DNA from: a virus
DNA length: 56,894 bases
Reading direction: 5' to 3' (one strand)
IMG/VR virus record: IMGVR_UViG_3300033144_008156
Span: 1 to 56,894 of that record
The position numbers and the translations under genes are program-made. The notes below the pieces were generated by a model. It ran no database searches and was not told the origin of the DNA. It saw only the letters and a program-made list of their open reading frames with translations. Positions 38,405 to 45,673 of the stretch are shown one piece after another (within the stretch, counting starts at the first letter, position 1; each line of letters starts with the position of its first letter).

Positions 38405-38436
38405 GCCCTTATCTCTTCGGAGATGAGGGCTCTTTT
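38405..38436 (+). terminator. UUCG-tetraloop terminator read on the + strand
   Basis: An 11-bp stem (38405-38415 with 38420-38430) closes a cUUCGg tetraloop and is followed by tctttt. The single non-Watson-Crick pair is a G-U wobble on the + strand but a C-A mismatch on the - strand, and the T-run is on the + side, so it acts on + strand transcripts. It would stop read-through from the virion arm into the replication arm. Confidence 0.7.
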
Positions 38437-38439
38437 ATT

Positions 38440-38606
38440 AAAAAACAAGAGGGAAAACTAAGCTTTATCCTCGTAAGATCAGCTATGCGTCCATAGCAAC
38501 TGTTCGTTTTCCTCTCCTGCTTGTTAATATGTAGCTCAGGGATCCACAGAGCACCTGTCTAGAATCCATGTATCCATGGTAGTTTTACTGTCTGCATTCA
38601 GCTACA
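38440..38606 (-). ncRNA. Putative structured RNA ending in an intrinsic terminator
   Basis: No gene fits here, but stems are dense. A 7-bp stem pairs 38600-38606 with 38530-38536. Inside it lie a CCAUG/CAUGG hairpin with a 4-nt loop, a GGAUUC/GGAUCC stem and an ACAG/CUGU hairpin. A second domain has AACAAG/CUUGUU (38520-38525 with 38444-38449), GAGG-AAAAC/GUUUU-CCUC, and a GCUAUG/CAUAGC hairpin. The GGAUUC/GGAUCC stem pairs with a G-U wobble on the - strand and a C-A mismatch on the + strand, which favours a - strand RNA. The second domain is followed by U6. No known RNA family was matched by eye. It could also be a structured 3' end of the 188-aa gene mRNA. Confidence 0.45.
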
Positions 38607-38612
38607 ATTTTT

Positions 38613-39179
38613 TTAAACCTTAAGATCCCAACTCATTTTCATGGCATCTTTTACTCTCATATCATTCCTATAACATTCCTCGTCCATATTTAATACAGAT
38701 GAAGCCTCTTGATCCCTAGGAATTTTTACATTTAAATTTTCTTCCAAGTTTTCATAAGCCTTTTCTCTCCGATGAAGAACATCCATAATAGGATGATTAT
38801 CGTGAAGAGCATGAAATGTTTTTAATTGTTGTTTATATTCAAGGCTCATTTTTGAAAATTTAGATTCTTTATATAATTTAAAGTCTTCTAAATGTTCTTT
38901 AGGGACCTTAAATACCATCATAACATGAAGTTTATCCTTATCTTCTGTTAATTCGTGATGTGGAATAGTCTGAATCATATCTTCAAATTCTAAAAACCAC
39001 CTTTCTCCTGTAAATCCATATAACAGGAAAAGATGTTTATCTAAATAAGGATAATCTTCATCTCCAATAAATACATTTTTCAATTGTCGCTGACTACCCT
39101 TTAATCCTGGAACTACATCCATTAGCATAGGTAATACATAAGAATAACTTTTTGTCTTCTTAATTTTCTCTGATGTCAT
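38613..39179 (-). CDS. Hypothetical helical protein, 188 aa
   Basis: I do not recognise a family. The sequence starts basic (MTSEKIKKTKSYSYVLPMLMD) and is charged and helical throughout, with a histidine-containing stretch (TIPHHELTEDKDKLHVMMVF) that looks like a beta strand after a loop. No metal-binding pattern or catalytic motif is convincing. Its start lies inside the end of the PD-(D/E)XK exonuclease gene (20-bp overlap), so the two are co-translated, which suggests a partner or modulator of that nuclease. It is the last gene before the structured-RNA region, so its transcript probably ends at the U-run at 38440. Confidence 0.65.
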   Translation of the reverse strand: MTSEKIKKTKSYSYVLPMLMDVVPGLKGSQRQLKNVFIGDEDYPYLDKHLFLLYGFTGERWFLEFEDMIQTIPHHELTEDKDKLHVMMVFKVPKEHLEDFKLYKESKFSKMSLEYKQQLKTFHALHDNHPIMDVLHRREKAYENLEENLNVKIPRDQEASSVLNMDEECYRNDMRVKDAMKMSWDLKV

Positions 39180-40155
39180 TTTTCATAGTATCTAAAATTA
39201 CTATTCCGTTATTTTCATGGACTTCTCTAGGAAAATCCCAATTTCCAGTTTTCTCGTGATAATTAAGATCTTCAATCAAATTTCTATATCCTTTTATTTG
39301 ATTACCAAATTGATCTACTCCTCCATTCTCTCCAATCTCAAGATCCTTATCACTACATTTAAATAACATAGGGGGATTCATTCCTATTGTTTCTACTACT
39401 AGGAATTTAAAATTTTCTACCGTATAGTCAATTAAATCAGATTCATTATTTTTCCAAAAAGTTACAGCATCTGTATAGAAAGAAGCTTGAAGATAATATT
39501 TCCATTTCATAAAAGCACTTCTAAAATTTAAAACACTTTTTCCAGTTGTTTTTAAATCTATGGGAAATATATTTTTATTCTTATGGTCAATAACAATAAT
39601 ATCTAGAAGAGATTTACATGCTTGTCCTTTAGTTTCCCAATAGATAGGATATTGATATAAAATATCCATACCTTCTATTGGTTTTTCAAAATACTGTTTA
39701 GTGAATTCTCCGTCTTTTACAGCATTAACAGCTCTTTGAATTTGTTCATACTCTTCATAAGATAAAATAGTCTTTCCTCTAGCATCTTTAAGACCTTCAT
39801 AATATTCTCTCCCCTCTGCTTCATACTTTTCTTTGACCTTTTCTGGCTTTAATTTATACCCTGATTCCAGGTAAGCTTTTCCATGATCTTCAGTTTCAAA
39901 TAATTTCTCTACATATTTTACCATCATATCAGATGGGGCCTTTTTGAGAGACATTACATAAAATTCAATATGAAAATCATCCGGAGTAGTTAATAAACAA
40001 TCTACAGCAGATCCTTTTCTAAATGCAGGAATATTCCCAATGTCATCTCTTGCAATATAATTTTGAGGACTTACTGCTAAAGCAGATAATGAAGAATAGT
40101 TAATTGCTTCTTTCTTTCTGTATTCTTTTACAATATTTATAGTATTAGTTGTCAT
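39160..40155 (-). CDS. PD-(D/E)XK exonuclease (RecE/Cas4-like)
   Basis: The motifs of a RecB-like nuclease are in place: a G-x-A-x-D motif near 49-52 where RecB-type enzymes carry G-x-x-x-H, D185 in KSLLDIIVID, D200-L-K202 in PIDLKTTGK, and Q223/Y227 in YYLQASFY. The N-terminus (INYSSLSALAVSPQNYI) is typical of phage exonucleases of the RecE/DUF3799 type. Such enzymes digest dsDNA ends to give 3' single strands for annealing-type recombination; the P-loop ATPase (47784-48464) and the RusA-like protein would be natural partners. At 331 aa it is of normal length for a phage enzyme. It is preceded by the leader taatttaaaaaa and by a long hairpin at 40188-40245. Confidence 0.85.
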   Translation of the reverse strand: MTTNTINIVKEYRKKEAINYSSLSALAVSPQNYIARDDIGNIPAFRKGSAVDCLLTTPDDFHIEFYVMSLKKAPSDMMVKYVEKLFETEDHGKAYLESGYKLKPEKVKEKYEAEGREYYEGLKDARGKTILSYEEYEQIQRAVNAVKDGEFTKQYFEKPIEGMDILYQYPIYWETKGQACKSLLDIIVIDHKNKNIFPIDLKTTGKSVLNFRSAFMKWKYYLQASFYTDAVTFWKNNESDLIDYTVENFKFLVVETIGMNPPMLFKCSDKDLEIGENGGVDQFGNQIKGYRNLIEDLNYHEKTGNWDFPREVHENNGIVILDTMKNDIREN

Positions 40156-40187
40156 TTTTTTAAATTAAAAGATTAATAATTTATAAA

Positions 40188-40245
40188 GAGGAAAAAGAGC
40201 CTTTATCAGCAGTTCAAGGCCTCACTGATATTAGCTCTTTTCCTC
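40188..40245 (-). promoter_or_regulatory. Long intergenic hairpin upstream of the exonuclease gene
   Basis: GAGGAAAAAGAGC (40188-40200) pairs with GCTCTTTTCCTC (40234-40245) with one bulged base; inside, ATCAG pairs with CTGAT. Read on the - strand it follows the 146-aa gene and precedes the exonuclease. The U-tract lies mostly inside the stem, so it may be a weak terminator, an attenuator or an RNA-processing site. Confidence 0.55.
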
Positions 40246-40254
40246 ATCTCCTGA

Positions 40255-40695
40255 CTATAACCAAGAATTATCTTGACCATTAGTCTCAACTGGATCCGCT
40301 TCTACTTCTTCAGTTTTCACTTCCTCAGCTGCATTGTCATTAATGTCTTTTAATGTCTCTGTATCAGGAGTGGATACTTCTTCAGTATTTTCATCTTCCT
40401 GAGATGTTTCTTGTTCTAAATTATCAACAACAGTAAATTCTTTATCTTCTGTATCAATAATAGTATCATCTAATACTACAAAAGCCGGAGCTTTCTTTAC
40501 TATTGTCTTTCTGCCTTTTAGTTTTTCATGTTTAAATAATTCAAATATTTGAGATTTATTAAGATCATACTTTTCTTGTATACTTCCTATACTAGCGTCA
40601 TAATTTTTCTCACCTTTAGTTCTTGTATATCCCTCTTTTAGATATTGAAGAATGTCACTAATTTTAATTTCGATTGTTTCAGATTTTTTACTCAT
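40255..40695 (-). CDS. Small protein with acidic C-terminal tail, 146 aa
   Basis: The N-terminal 70 residues look like a helical DNA- or protein-binding domain (ISDILQYLKEGY, then KYDLNKSQIFELFKHEKLKGR, which could be a helix-turn-helix). From about residue 75 the protein is strongly acidic and low-complexity, ending in DNSWL. The acidic tail with an aromatic tip resembles tails of single-stranded-DNA-binding proteins or DNA mimics, but I cannot name a family. It overlaps the stop of the 348-aa gene by 4 bp (ATGA junction), so it is the last gene of the E2-JAB-E1-348 aa operon. It could be a substrate, a regulator or an unrelated passenger. Confidence 0.6.
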   Translation of the reverse strand: MSKKSETIEIKISDILQYLKEGYTRTKGEKNYDASIGSIQEKYDLNKSQIFELFKHEKLKGRKTIVKKAPAFVVLDDTIIDTEDKEFTVVDNLEQETSQEDENTEEVSTPDTETLKDINDNAAEEVKTEEVEADPVETNGQDNSWL

Positions 40696-41738
40696 TTTAA
40701 ATTTGATTTTATATTATTAATAGATTCTATTGAACAATCCATAAGCCACTTTCTATAGTCTCTTATGTTATTTAATTTTGGAGGAGTATAATTTTTAAAT
40801 AGTTCCTTAAAACTCTCCTTTTCTATTACAGGAACTCCAGCATCATACATAGGAATTAGAAATTGCTTTCTCATATAAGGTCTCAGGCCTCTCCACCTGC
40901 TCCTTGGAATATCAAATTCAGGATGTATCCAAATTTGTACTACTCTACGGTCTATTTCCTTACCTAATGCTATAGCCCATCTTATATATTCCATGTATTT
41001 AGGCTTAGTTACTAAACAAATTAAAGGATTTATATCTGCATTTCCAGATGGTGTATATGAAACATCTGCTAAGAAATAAGAACCTACTAAATACTTTATA
41101 ACATTACCATTAATCCATGTTCTAGTATGATGAAGTGCCCAACCACTTCCTCCTATAAAATGTCCTACTAGCTCTTTATATCTCCAATATTGAGGCCACC
41201 CATAACCATTGGTCAAATGACTTTCAGGTAATCCATAATCCATAGAAGACTCTATACTATCTTTAAATTCTTTTTTTACATCTTCTATTGCATTAATAAC
41301 TAACATTCCCAGATCTTCGTCAGGTACTGTAGAAACATCTACTCTGTAATGATGACTTCTAGGTTTGTTTTTACTAAAATAGTCACTCATTTGAGAATGT
41401 AAAGAATACCTTAATAGAGTTCCAAGAAGTCCGTCAAGTCTTTTATCAACTCCTTCTTCTCCTTCTATAGGTCCATATCTTCTGACAACAAAGTTTTTAT
41501 CCCCTAAAATATCTATTCTATCTTCTAGGCCCCTATAATGAGTATGCCACGAATTTGAAGGCCTCCAGGGAGTCATTCTATTAGCTGCAAATACAGGAAT
41601 AATTTCTTTACTATCATCTCCTATATAAGAAGAAGATTCTATAAATTTATTATCTCTCCATTCAGATCTTCCCCCATATAGTCCATCACTATGCCTGTGT
41701 GTAGCCCATTCCTCACGTGCTATATCTACATTTATCAT
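40692..41738 (-). CDS. Unrecognised 348-aa protein of the ubiquitin-like cassette
   Basis: The sequence matches no family I know. The N-terminal half is rich in H, R and W (EEWATHRHSD, NSWHTHYRG, RSHHYRVDV), which could bind metal or nucleotide, but no standard motif is complete. The middle has a hydrophobic core (GSGWALHHTRTWING, LVGSYFLADVSY), and the C-terminal region is basic and helical. The gene starts within the stop of the E1-like gene (ATGA overlap) and ends overlapping the 146-aa gene, so all three are co-translated. Position suggests a component that works with the E1, E2 and JAB proteins, such as a target, an adaptor or an E3-like factor. This is inference from context only. Confidence 0.6.
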   Translation of the reverse strand: MINVDIAREEWATHRHSDGLYGGRSEWRDNKFIESSSYIGDDSKEIIPVFAANRMTPWRPSNSWHTHYRGLEDRIDILGDKNFVVRRYGPIEGEEGVDKRLDGLLGTLLRYSLHSQMSDYFSKNKPRSHHYRVDVSTVPDEDLGMLVINAIEDVKKEFKDSIESSMDYGLPESHLTNGYGWPQYWRYKELVGHFIGGSGWALHHTRTWINGNVIKYLVGSYFLADVSYTPSGNADINPLICLVTKPKYMEYIRWAIALGKEIDRRVVQIWIHPEFDIPRSRWRGLRPYMRKQFLIPMYDAGVPVIEKESFKELFKNYTPPKLNNIRDYRKWLMDCSIESINNIKSNLK

Positions 41739-42412
41739 AATTTAATAGTATTAGTTAAAGTTGGAAGATCATAATACATTTTAAATGGAACTTCTCTAAA
41801 GTCTCCCTTATCTTTAAAGTTAGCTACATAATTATTAAACACAGATACCATATATCCTGCAATCATAGCTCCACAATGAGAAGTAGCTTTCATGGAACAT
41901 CTCTCTTCTTCCACTTCGCCATCCTCAAATAACTGCTCAGTTCTATATCTCTCTATGTTTTTAGGAACTACTGCAATTACTTGAAAATTTTCAGCAAGCA
42001 TTCTACCATCTATAAATATCTGTTTGTTAGGCACTTCACACCACCTATCAAACATTAATTTTCTAGATGCCATATTATCAAAGCAAGCAAAAACAGCAGG
42101 ACCTGATAAAGATCCTTCTTCGTACTTTCCCATTGATTCTATGGTATTTCCTGTAAAATCATAGACATGAGATGAAGTGGCTTCTGCTTTTTGCTGCCCT
42201 ATATTTCCTGAACTATACAATTGCCCTCCTAAATTAGTTTCATCTATAACATCATTATCATATAAGAAAATATTACATTCTTGTCTTCCTAGAAAGAAGC
42301 ATAGCCAGGATCCTATTCCTCCGGCTCCTCCTACTATTACATCTATCCCAGGATGATACCAAGAAGCATCAGAAAATCTGACACTTCTTGGATTTATTAC
42401 TGTTTTTTTCAT
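41735..42412 (-). CDS. E1/ThiF-like adenylyltransferase
   Basis: A Rossmann-type ATP-binding site is clear: VIVGGAGGIGSW (residues 26-36), then YDNDVIDETNLGGQLY with acidic residues at 52/54 and N60, and GQQKAEA with K75. This is the ThiF/MoeB/E1 family, which adenylates the C-terminus of ubiquitin-like proteins. The usual arginine of the NLxRQ motif is replaced by glycine (NLGGQ), an unusual loss. C172 and C180 in CSMKATSHC are candidates for a thioester cysteine or metal site. At 225 aa it is close to the minimal E1 core, without extra domains. It lies 12 bp after the JAB gene and overlaps the 348-aa gene, in an operon with E2-like and JAB proteins. Confidence 0.85.
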   Translation of the reverse strand: MKKTVINPRSVRFSDASWYHPGIDVIVGGAGGIGSWLCFFLGRQECNIFLYDNDVIDETNLGGQLYSSGNIGQQKAEATSSHVYDFTGNTIESMGKYEEGSLSGPAVFACFDNMASRKLMFDRWCEVPNKQIFIDGRMLAENFQVIAVVPKNIERYRTEQLFEDGEVEEERCSMKATSHCGAMIAGYMVSVFNNYVANFKDKGDFREVPFKMYYDLPTLTNTIKL

Positions 42413-42423
42413 AATTACTTATT

Positions 42424-43647
42424 TTACCATTTATTTGACTCTTTATACCAGCTTTTATTTCCATCATTTCCAGCTAATGGATCTCCAGCTATTTGATATT
42501 CACACAACATATTACAAATTTCATCTATAAAATGACATCTCTGATAAGAATTAGGCCCATAAGTACTTGAAGTCCATTCTTCCAGTACTGAAATAGAATC
42601 ATCCACTATTTCATCACGAGAGCTCATTGGAACTACCATAGCTGATAATATAGTATCAACATTATCTTCCATATAAGTCATATACAAATCTTTATCAGTC
42701 ATTGTCATATTCTCATACTTCTTTGTATATTCTTTAACTGTCTCCTCCAAAAGAGCGTGAGAAGCATAAGATGGATGCTCAGGTTCTATACGAAGTAATT
42801 TTATTAAAAATCCTCTTACCGTAATAGTATAATCAGCTTTTTTATCATACCCATTCTCCCATAAATCTAATTGTTTAGTAGATCTTCTTGCAGAAGGATT
42901 TACTGAATACCCATTATTATAGCCAGAATTTCCATTAGATTTAGACCAGCCATAACTAGAATAAGAACTTTTTTCCTTTGCTTGTCGTTTCTTTAGTTTT
43001 AACAATTCATTAATAAATGAAGGATCTGGTTCAACCTCAGGAATTTTAATATCTAATGCTACAGTATATACTATGGTCTCCTCTCTCTGCTGCTTATGTT
43101 CTTGAACAGTTTTTTTAGAAGATTTTAATCCTGTATATTCTAAAACACTATTTTCTTTAACACTTCTAAGTCCTCTTATACACATTTTAGCACAATACTT
43201 TCCCTCAAAATTGACTATTAGAGATAAATAATAAGCGTGATTGTCTATATTATCTCTTAATTCTTGTAAATCTGTTCCTGAAAAGTAAGCTTTCATATTA
43301 TGATGAGTATGAATATGTCCCAATCTCCACTCTTCTTTTAGTGCATCAGGATAAAAATCATACATATCTAAAGTATTTTCATCATAGTCATATTCTGTAT
43401 AACCAGGACTACCTATATCCATAGGAAACATTCCTTTAGCTGTAATTTGTAATTTAGTAGGATCAGAAATGTCTCCTTTATCTATTGTATATAACAATAC
43501 TCCAGACCATTCTGTACTACCTGCAAATGAATGAAATGTATCTATTTGCGTTTTTAATTCCGGACTTAAGTGCAAAACACCCTCCTTTTTACTCTCTATT
43601 ATAGGGTAATCAATTACCGCTCTTGTTTCTTTCTTATTATAATTCAT
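42424..43647 (-). CDS. JAMM/JAB-domain isopeptidase, two-domain, 407 aa
   Basis: The N-terminal domain has a complete JAMM metal-binding motif: E46 (STEWSGVLL), H113-x-H115, then seven residues, S123 and D126 (GHIHTHHNMKAYFSGTD). Such Zn proteases remove ubiquitin-like proteins from targets or trim their precursors; in phages and PRTRC-type cassettes they accompany ThiF proteins. A Ser/Gly/Tyr/Asn-rich linker (about 205-265) joins a second domain (about 275-407) that I do not recognise. The start overlaps the stop of the E2-like gene by 4 bp, and the E1-like gene follows at 12 bp. Function inferred: processing of the Ub-like protein encoded at 44907-45386, and/or deconjugation. Confidence 0.88.
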   Translation of the reverse strand: MNYNKKETRAVIDYPIIESKKEGVLHLSPELKTQIDTFHSFAGSTEWSGVLLYTIDKGDISDPTKLQITAKGMFPMDIGSPGYTEYDYDENTLDMYDFYPDALKEEWRLGHIHTHHNMKAYFSGTDLQELRDNIDNHAYYLSLIVNFEGKYCAKMCIRGLRSVKENSVLEYTGLKSSKKTVQEHKQQREETIVYTVALDIKIPEVEPDPSFINELLKLKKRQAKEKSSYSSYGWSKSNGNSGYNNGYSVNPSARRSTKQLDLWENGYDKKADYTITVRGFLIKLLRIEPEHPSYASHALLEETVKEYTKKYENMTMTDKDLYMTYMEDNVDTILSAMVVPMSSRDEIVDDSISVLEEWTSSTYGPNSYQRCHFIDEICNMLCEYQIAGDPLAGNDGNKSWYKESNKW

Positions 43648-44846
43648 ACTCCGTATTTTTTAATAAAATAATGATTAGTTTTTTTAATTAATTTGCCAGC
43701 TACATACTTAGTTAAATCAGGATGAGCTACTTCTAATAATTGAGACTCTGAATAATCCTCATTCAGTGCTATTACTTTAAAGAATATCTCTTCTCCTTTA
43801 AAAGTAAGAATGGATTTTTTACTTCCTTTTTCATTTCCCTCTTCAATCCATTCTAAAATAGAACTTCTAGAAACATCTCCGTGAAGATATTCTCCCGCTG
43901 ATGTTTTCTTTATTTTAGTAATCCCCTTTATTTCACTAATAATAGGCTCTAGAAGAAAATTTTCAACTTTAAACCGTTTATTAATATTATCAAATTTCAA
44001 AGGAAACTTTTCAAGAGCTTCAACTATTATCTTGTATTCTTTATGCTTTTGGCTCCTCTGCAGATACACATGTAAATCTCCAATAGCAATATTCTCTATT
44101 CTCATATAAGGACCTCCCTGTAAGGACTCCCATCTTACATAAGCATCTAATTGATATAATAGTAATTCAAATGCTTCTTGAGTAAACTCGTGCCCTTTCA
44201 TTGCCCATTCAGTATTTGCCTGGGCAAACTCTCCACTCCCTAAACAAAAAGGATTCCAGAGAGGACCTGAAGTATAAGATGATGAAGGTAAATGAGAGTG
44301 AGCATAGCCGCATTTATATTCTACATAACTTAAAAGACCTCTTATTCCTTTTAAGTTATCTTTTATAGTAAATCCTTTATTAAAAGTCCATTTAACATAC
44401 AAATCATTAATTTCATGTCTTGCCTCTTTACCATTAGTAATTTCAATTTTAGGAAATTTAATAATTAATGTATAGACAGTTGCACCTTTAGATGGGAGTA
44501 TTAAATCCCATTTATACGGAAATATAGCTTGTAAAGATTCTTCAACTTTCTTTAATATAACTCTATCTTGCTTTTGATCCTCTTCTCGTGATAGTTTTAC
44601 CTTCTGTTCATACTGAGCAATTTCCTCTTTAGGCAATAATTGAAAGTTATGTCGAGCTTCACTATCATTAATTGTAAGAGATTTTCCATTTTCTATACTA
44701 TACACTTCTATATTATTAAAAGTATTACCAGGTCTATATGTCCAATCTTTTTCTACTATATAGACTCCAGCATATTCTCCTTCTTTTAAGTGTATGTATT
44801 CATCCTTGGAAAATGTCTTTTTTTGTTTTATTTCCAGTATTGTCAT
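43644..44846 (-). CDS. E2-like (UBC-fold) candidate conjugating protein, 400 aa
   Basis: The central region (about 115-215) has the look of a prokaryotic E2: strands (VYTLIIKFPKIEIT, then EINDLYVKWTF), a glycine-containing helix start, and YAHSHLP (H183, H185). These are followed after about 15 residues by FCLGSGE with C201. In eukaryotic E2s an HPN motif precedes the active-site Cys in a GxxCL context; the HSHL...FCLG arrangement fits this and prokaryotic E2-like families of ThiF cassettes. The first 100 residues and the C-terminal 180 residues are extensions that I do not recognise. It is the first gene after the terminator following the Ub-like gene and is coupled to JAB by an ATGA overlap. 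No sequence search was possible. Confidence 0.65.
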   Translation of the reverse strand: MTILEIKQKKTFSKDEYIHLKEGEYAGVYIVEKDWTYRPGNTFNNIEVYSIENGKSLTINDSEARHNFQLLPKEEIAQYEQKVKLSREEDQKQDRVILKKVEESLQAIFPYKWDLILPSKGATVYTLIIKFPKIEITNGKEARHEINDLYVKWTFNKGFTIKDNLKGIRGLLSYVEYKCGYAHSHLPSSSYTSGPLWNPFCLGSGEFAQANTEWAMKGHEFTQEAFELLLYQLDAYVRWESLQGGPYMRIENIAIGDLHVYLQRSQKHKEYKIIVEALEKFPLKFDNINKRFKVENFLLEPIISEIKGITKIKKTSAGEYLHGDVSRSSILEWIEEGNEKGSKKSILTFKGEEIFFKVIALNEDYSESQLLEVAHPDLTKYVAGKLIKKTNHYFIKKYGV

Positions 44847-44860
44847 TTTTTCTATTTAAT

Positions 44861-44892
44861 AAAAAAAGAGGAGCCCTTAAGAACTCCTCTTT
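44861..44892 (-). terminator. Intrinsic terminator after the Ub-like gene
   Basis: A 9-bp stem AAAGAGGAG/CTCCTCTTT (44865-44873 with 44884-44892) is followed on the - strand by an uninterrupted U-run from A861-A867. It lies between the Ub-like and E2-like genes, so it can give more Ub-like than enzyme transcript by partial read-through. Confidence 0.85.
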
Positions 44893-44906
44893 CTATAATT
44901 ATACAA

Positions 44907-45386
44907 TTACATACTTAACTCTTCTGCTAATTCAGCAGCTTCTAATGCAAGTTTTTGATCTGCTTTAGACAATTCCTTAGCTTTGCTAGGACGAAGACTA
45001 TCCATTAATTCAGAAAATTCTTGTTTATATCCTTCAACTTGTGCTATTACTGGATCATTTACTGTAGTATCCCATTCAGCTTCTTTTACTTTTCTTACTT
45101 TTACAGTTCTTCCAGATCTAACTTTTTCTGGATATAAAAACAAAGTGAAATCCTGATCAGGAAGTTTAGCTCCACCACTTTCAAGAGTATTCCTAGTTTC
45201 TCTAATAACAGCTCTTGTATTACCTACATTAGATAATTCCTTCTTTAACTCTCCCCAGGTCTTTGCAGAAGTCTCTATAGTCTGAGTTGCTCTCTCTTGC
45301 GTAGACCATATAGTTACCTTTCGTGTTTCCGTATTAGTTTCAGTTGTCTTTTTATTTACTGCTACTTTTTTAGTTTTTGTAGTCAT
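44907..45386 (-). CDS. Candidate ubiquitin-like beta-grasp protein with C-terminal extension, 159 aa
   Basis: After a basic, Thr/Lys-rich tail of about 20 residues, residues 22-92 follow the beta-grasp order: strand RKVTIWS, strand TQTIETS, helix TWGELKKELSNV, strand RAVIRETRN, a GG turn, and LPDQDFTLFLYPEKVRSG. The LxDxDFxLFLxPxKxxSG ending resembles phage and prokaryotic Ub-like proteins. A further 67 residues follow the SG at 91-92, mostly charged helix, so a protease would need to trim the protein to expose SG; the JAB protein in the neighbouring operon is an obvious candidate. Without structural prediction the fold is a pattern-based call. Its own terminator follows it, and a 91-aa gene precedes it. 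Confidence 0.6.
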   Translation of the reverse strand: MTTKTKKVAVNKKTTETNTETRKVTIWSTQERATQTIETSAKTWGELKKELSNVGNTRAVIRETRNTLESGGAKLPDQDFTLFLYPEKVRSGRTVKVRKVKEAEWDTTVNDPVIAQVEGYKQEFSELMDSLRPSKAKELSKADQKLALEAAELAEELSM

Positions 45387-45397
45387 CTTAATTTAAA

Positions 45398-45673
45398 TTA
45401 ATAAATGTTAATAATTGATTGATTATCTAGATATTCTTGATATGTTTCCATAAATAAACTATAAGCGTATTCAACCTTGTTAAGATACCCCAACTCTCCT
45501 CGGGTTATGATAACATCTTCTTTTAGTCCATTTATACTTATTTCAAGAACATTGTATTTAGCTTCATCTAATTTATCTTCTAATAGTCCTCTCATTCCAT
45601 CAGGGTCCCCTACAATTGCAGGGACGATAGATATATCAAGTAAAGCGTCTGTTAATTTTTGATTATATTCCAT
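45398..45673 (-). CDS. Small acidic hypothetical protein, 91 aa
   Basis: No family is recognised. The protein is acidic, with two helical segments around a beta-strand pair (YNVLEISINGLKEDVIITRGELG) and a C-terminal helix rich in tyrosine. It lies 11 bp upstream of the Ub-like gene and 25 bp downstream of the RusA-like gene in the same direction, so it is probably co-transcribed with the Ub-like gene. Its position suggests a link either to recombination or to the modification cassette, with no internal evidence for either. The start ATG at 45673 is preceded by an AT-rich leader (taatctgataat on the - strand). Confidence 0.55.
   Translation of the reverse strand: MEYNQKLTDALLDISIVPAIVGDPDGMRGLLEDKLDEAKYNVLEISINGLKEDVIITRGELGYLNKVEYAYSLFMETYQEYLDNQSIINIY

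Noticed and set aside
38440-38540. Possible hammerhead- or HDV-type ribozyme core
   Set aside because: A CTGAT string occurs, but the required CUGANGA/GAAA core and the double-pseudoknot arrangement are not found.
38530-38606. tRNA-like D-arm pattern (TAGCTCAG...AGAGCA) on the + strand
   Set aside because: The anticodon stem does not pair, no T-arm consensus is present and the 3' acceptor strand does not match; pairing in the region supports other stems instead.
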